Both the position numbers and the translations under genes were made by a program. From Pachyseris speciosa (taxonomy: Eukaryota; Cnidaria; Anthozoa; Scleractinia; Pachyseridae), in assembly GCA_016490735.1 (NCBI GenBank), contig JAEMWC010000235.1, positions 175,001 to 239,000 of the forward strand: a stretch of 64,000 nucleotides of DNA, given 5' to 3'. The first letter of the stretch is position 1. Every line of letters starts with the position of its first letter. Below are positions 62,910 through 64,000 of this stretch, piece after piece. The notes below the pieces were generated by a model that saw only the letters and a list, made by a program, of their open reading frames with translations, made no database searches and was not told the DNA's origin.

Positions 62910-64000
62910 TACTTGGGTCTCTGGGGAAGATAGGCCTTACAGTGTTACCAGTATCTCGTAGAATTCCTGCAGGTGTACACTTTGCTTTATAAGCAGAAAC
63001 TTCCCCTAAAGGCAAACATACATTGTACCCTGAGGACTGGGGAAGCAAAAGGCTGTAGATAGTGGTGGGCGTGAGGCAGGAAATGTGCGAGGTTATCTTG
63101 TACACACCATTTCAATTTGCAACCCATAACTTATTACCCTGGTTAGCATCTGCTACGCATGGTAATGCTTACCCAGTTTGTTTGTGTTCTAGCTGTTTTT
63201 GTCTAGAAACAGAGAGCTGCATGTAGTCACAATTTGTAAAATGGCCACAATGTTCGATCTTTTGATAGTTTGTCTCTTGGAGCATTCATGGAGAACAAAT
63301 CTCTCATGTCTCTATGCAATCTGCTAGTTGTTGTTTTGTGGATTTAGGAGTTACAATTTCCCTATGTAACTGTTAGGTTCAGTTTTGTGTTGCAACAGCT
63401 CTGGCCTTGCAAACTCAAAATGTACATTAACTAAACTTCACACTCAGTTGGTGGCTTACAAGTTTTCAATATTACTTTTAAGGCTGAAGAAAACATTAAA
63501 AGATAAGGAAACCCAAAAAATGGCGCATTTGTGTTTAAAATATTTTACCAATAGCAAAACAATAAATAAGCATCTTTGGCTTAGGATGGCAAGAAGATAT
63601 GGACTCTAGAGGGATTTGGTCTACTTGTAAGTCTCGAGCCCATTTTGTGTTTGCCTTTAGTTTCAATTTTCTCTTTGTTGATGAATAAACGATAATAATT
63701 TTATTTTTCATTGCAAGGAGATTTATAGAGATTTCTGTGGTGAGTGTAAACATGCATTCTAACAAGAAATTTGTTTTATCTATTGTGGTTACCCTCGCCT
63801 TCTCCAGGAGATGACTAGGGATTGCGGATATAACTTGCAGATAGACAAGAAAATTACACTTTACATGGTATTTTCTATGATTCTGGGTACCGCAGAAATT
63901 TACCATCCACATTCAAAAGGTCTTGGATAAGGTAAACACCTTTGTCAAACCAATTTCTATAGAAGATAGTGGATCTATCCAATAAAATTTATTAAATAAG
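62910..64000. other. no confidently recognised gene
   Basis: The minus-strand open frames 63105-62863 and 63912-63535 are protein-like in composition (SHLLEKARVTTIDKTNFLLE; KRKLKLKANTKWARDLQVDQ). The second faintly resembles the C-terminal region of an L1/Tx1-type LINE, but too little is conserved to call it. Confidence 0.3.

Noticed and set aside
63535..63912. L1/Tx1 LINE fragment.
   Set aside because: Resemblance limited to a short KWARDL-like block; not enough to call.

Overview
This is a eukaryotic, intron-rich, AT-rich window. It looks like an anthozoan cnidarian genome, most likely a stony coral. That is an inference from a metazoan still-life/TIAM-type Rac exchange-factor gene with short exons and long repeat-filled introns, Penelope-like retroelements carrying hammerhead ribozymes, an ISL2EU-type DNA transposon and CR1/L2-type LINE debris. 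No sequence search was possible, so the species is not assigned. There are no bacterial operons, CRISPR arrays or rRNA genes.

Region 1 (about 1-26,180, minus strand) is the 5' half of one host gene. Thirteen coding exons can be joined with GT-AG borders and with every reading phase agreeing. They encode a WH1 domain, a long Ser-rich linker, an N-terminal PH domain, the coiled-coil/extension segment and the Ras-binding domain of a still life/TIAM-family Rac GEF. The PDZ, DH and C-terminal PH exons would lie left of the window. The introns hold LINE fragments (one at 3.6-5.8 kb is invaded by a second LINE and by a piggyBac-type MITE), a broken CR1/L2-like LINE at 20.4-23.6 kb, a Mutator-like element with a 9-bp target duplication at 16.6-18.0 kb, tRNA-like MITEs and simple repeats.

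Region 2 (about 28,056-32,839) is an apparently intact two-gene DNA transposon. A three-exon plus-strand gene encodes a SWIM zinc finger joined to a YqaJ-type nuclease. A two-exon minus-strand gene encodes a THAP-domain DDE transposase. The two converge inside about 95-bp inverted repeats. The left repeat is split by a 221-bp palindromic insertion.

Region 3 (about 33-37 kb) holds a LINE tail, two tandem tRNA-like units, a 35-bp palindrome made of two transposon tips, and a CpG-rich stretch with short ATG-led fragments.

Region 4 (37,343-53,857) is the most unusual object. It is a 16.5-kb foldback-like element bounded by matching terminal inverted repeats and an exact 8-bp direct repeat (CTATATTT). 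Nearly two thirds of it is two inverted arrays of a 28-bp minisatellite, about 6.2 kb and 4.4 kb. The 5.7-kb core carries a candidate two-exon gene with 16-residue acidic repeats and a Penelope-like insertion with its own 13-bp target duplication.

Region 5 (53.9-64 kb) is stacked mobile DNA: nested MITEs, a LINE 3' tail, a 5.3-kb element with clustered GTATAC motifs near its ends, and inside it a head-to-head inverted pair of Penelope GIY-YIG copies with a hammerhead ribozyme at each outer end. Two more palindromic MITEs follow, then about 1 kb with no recognised gene.
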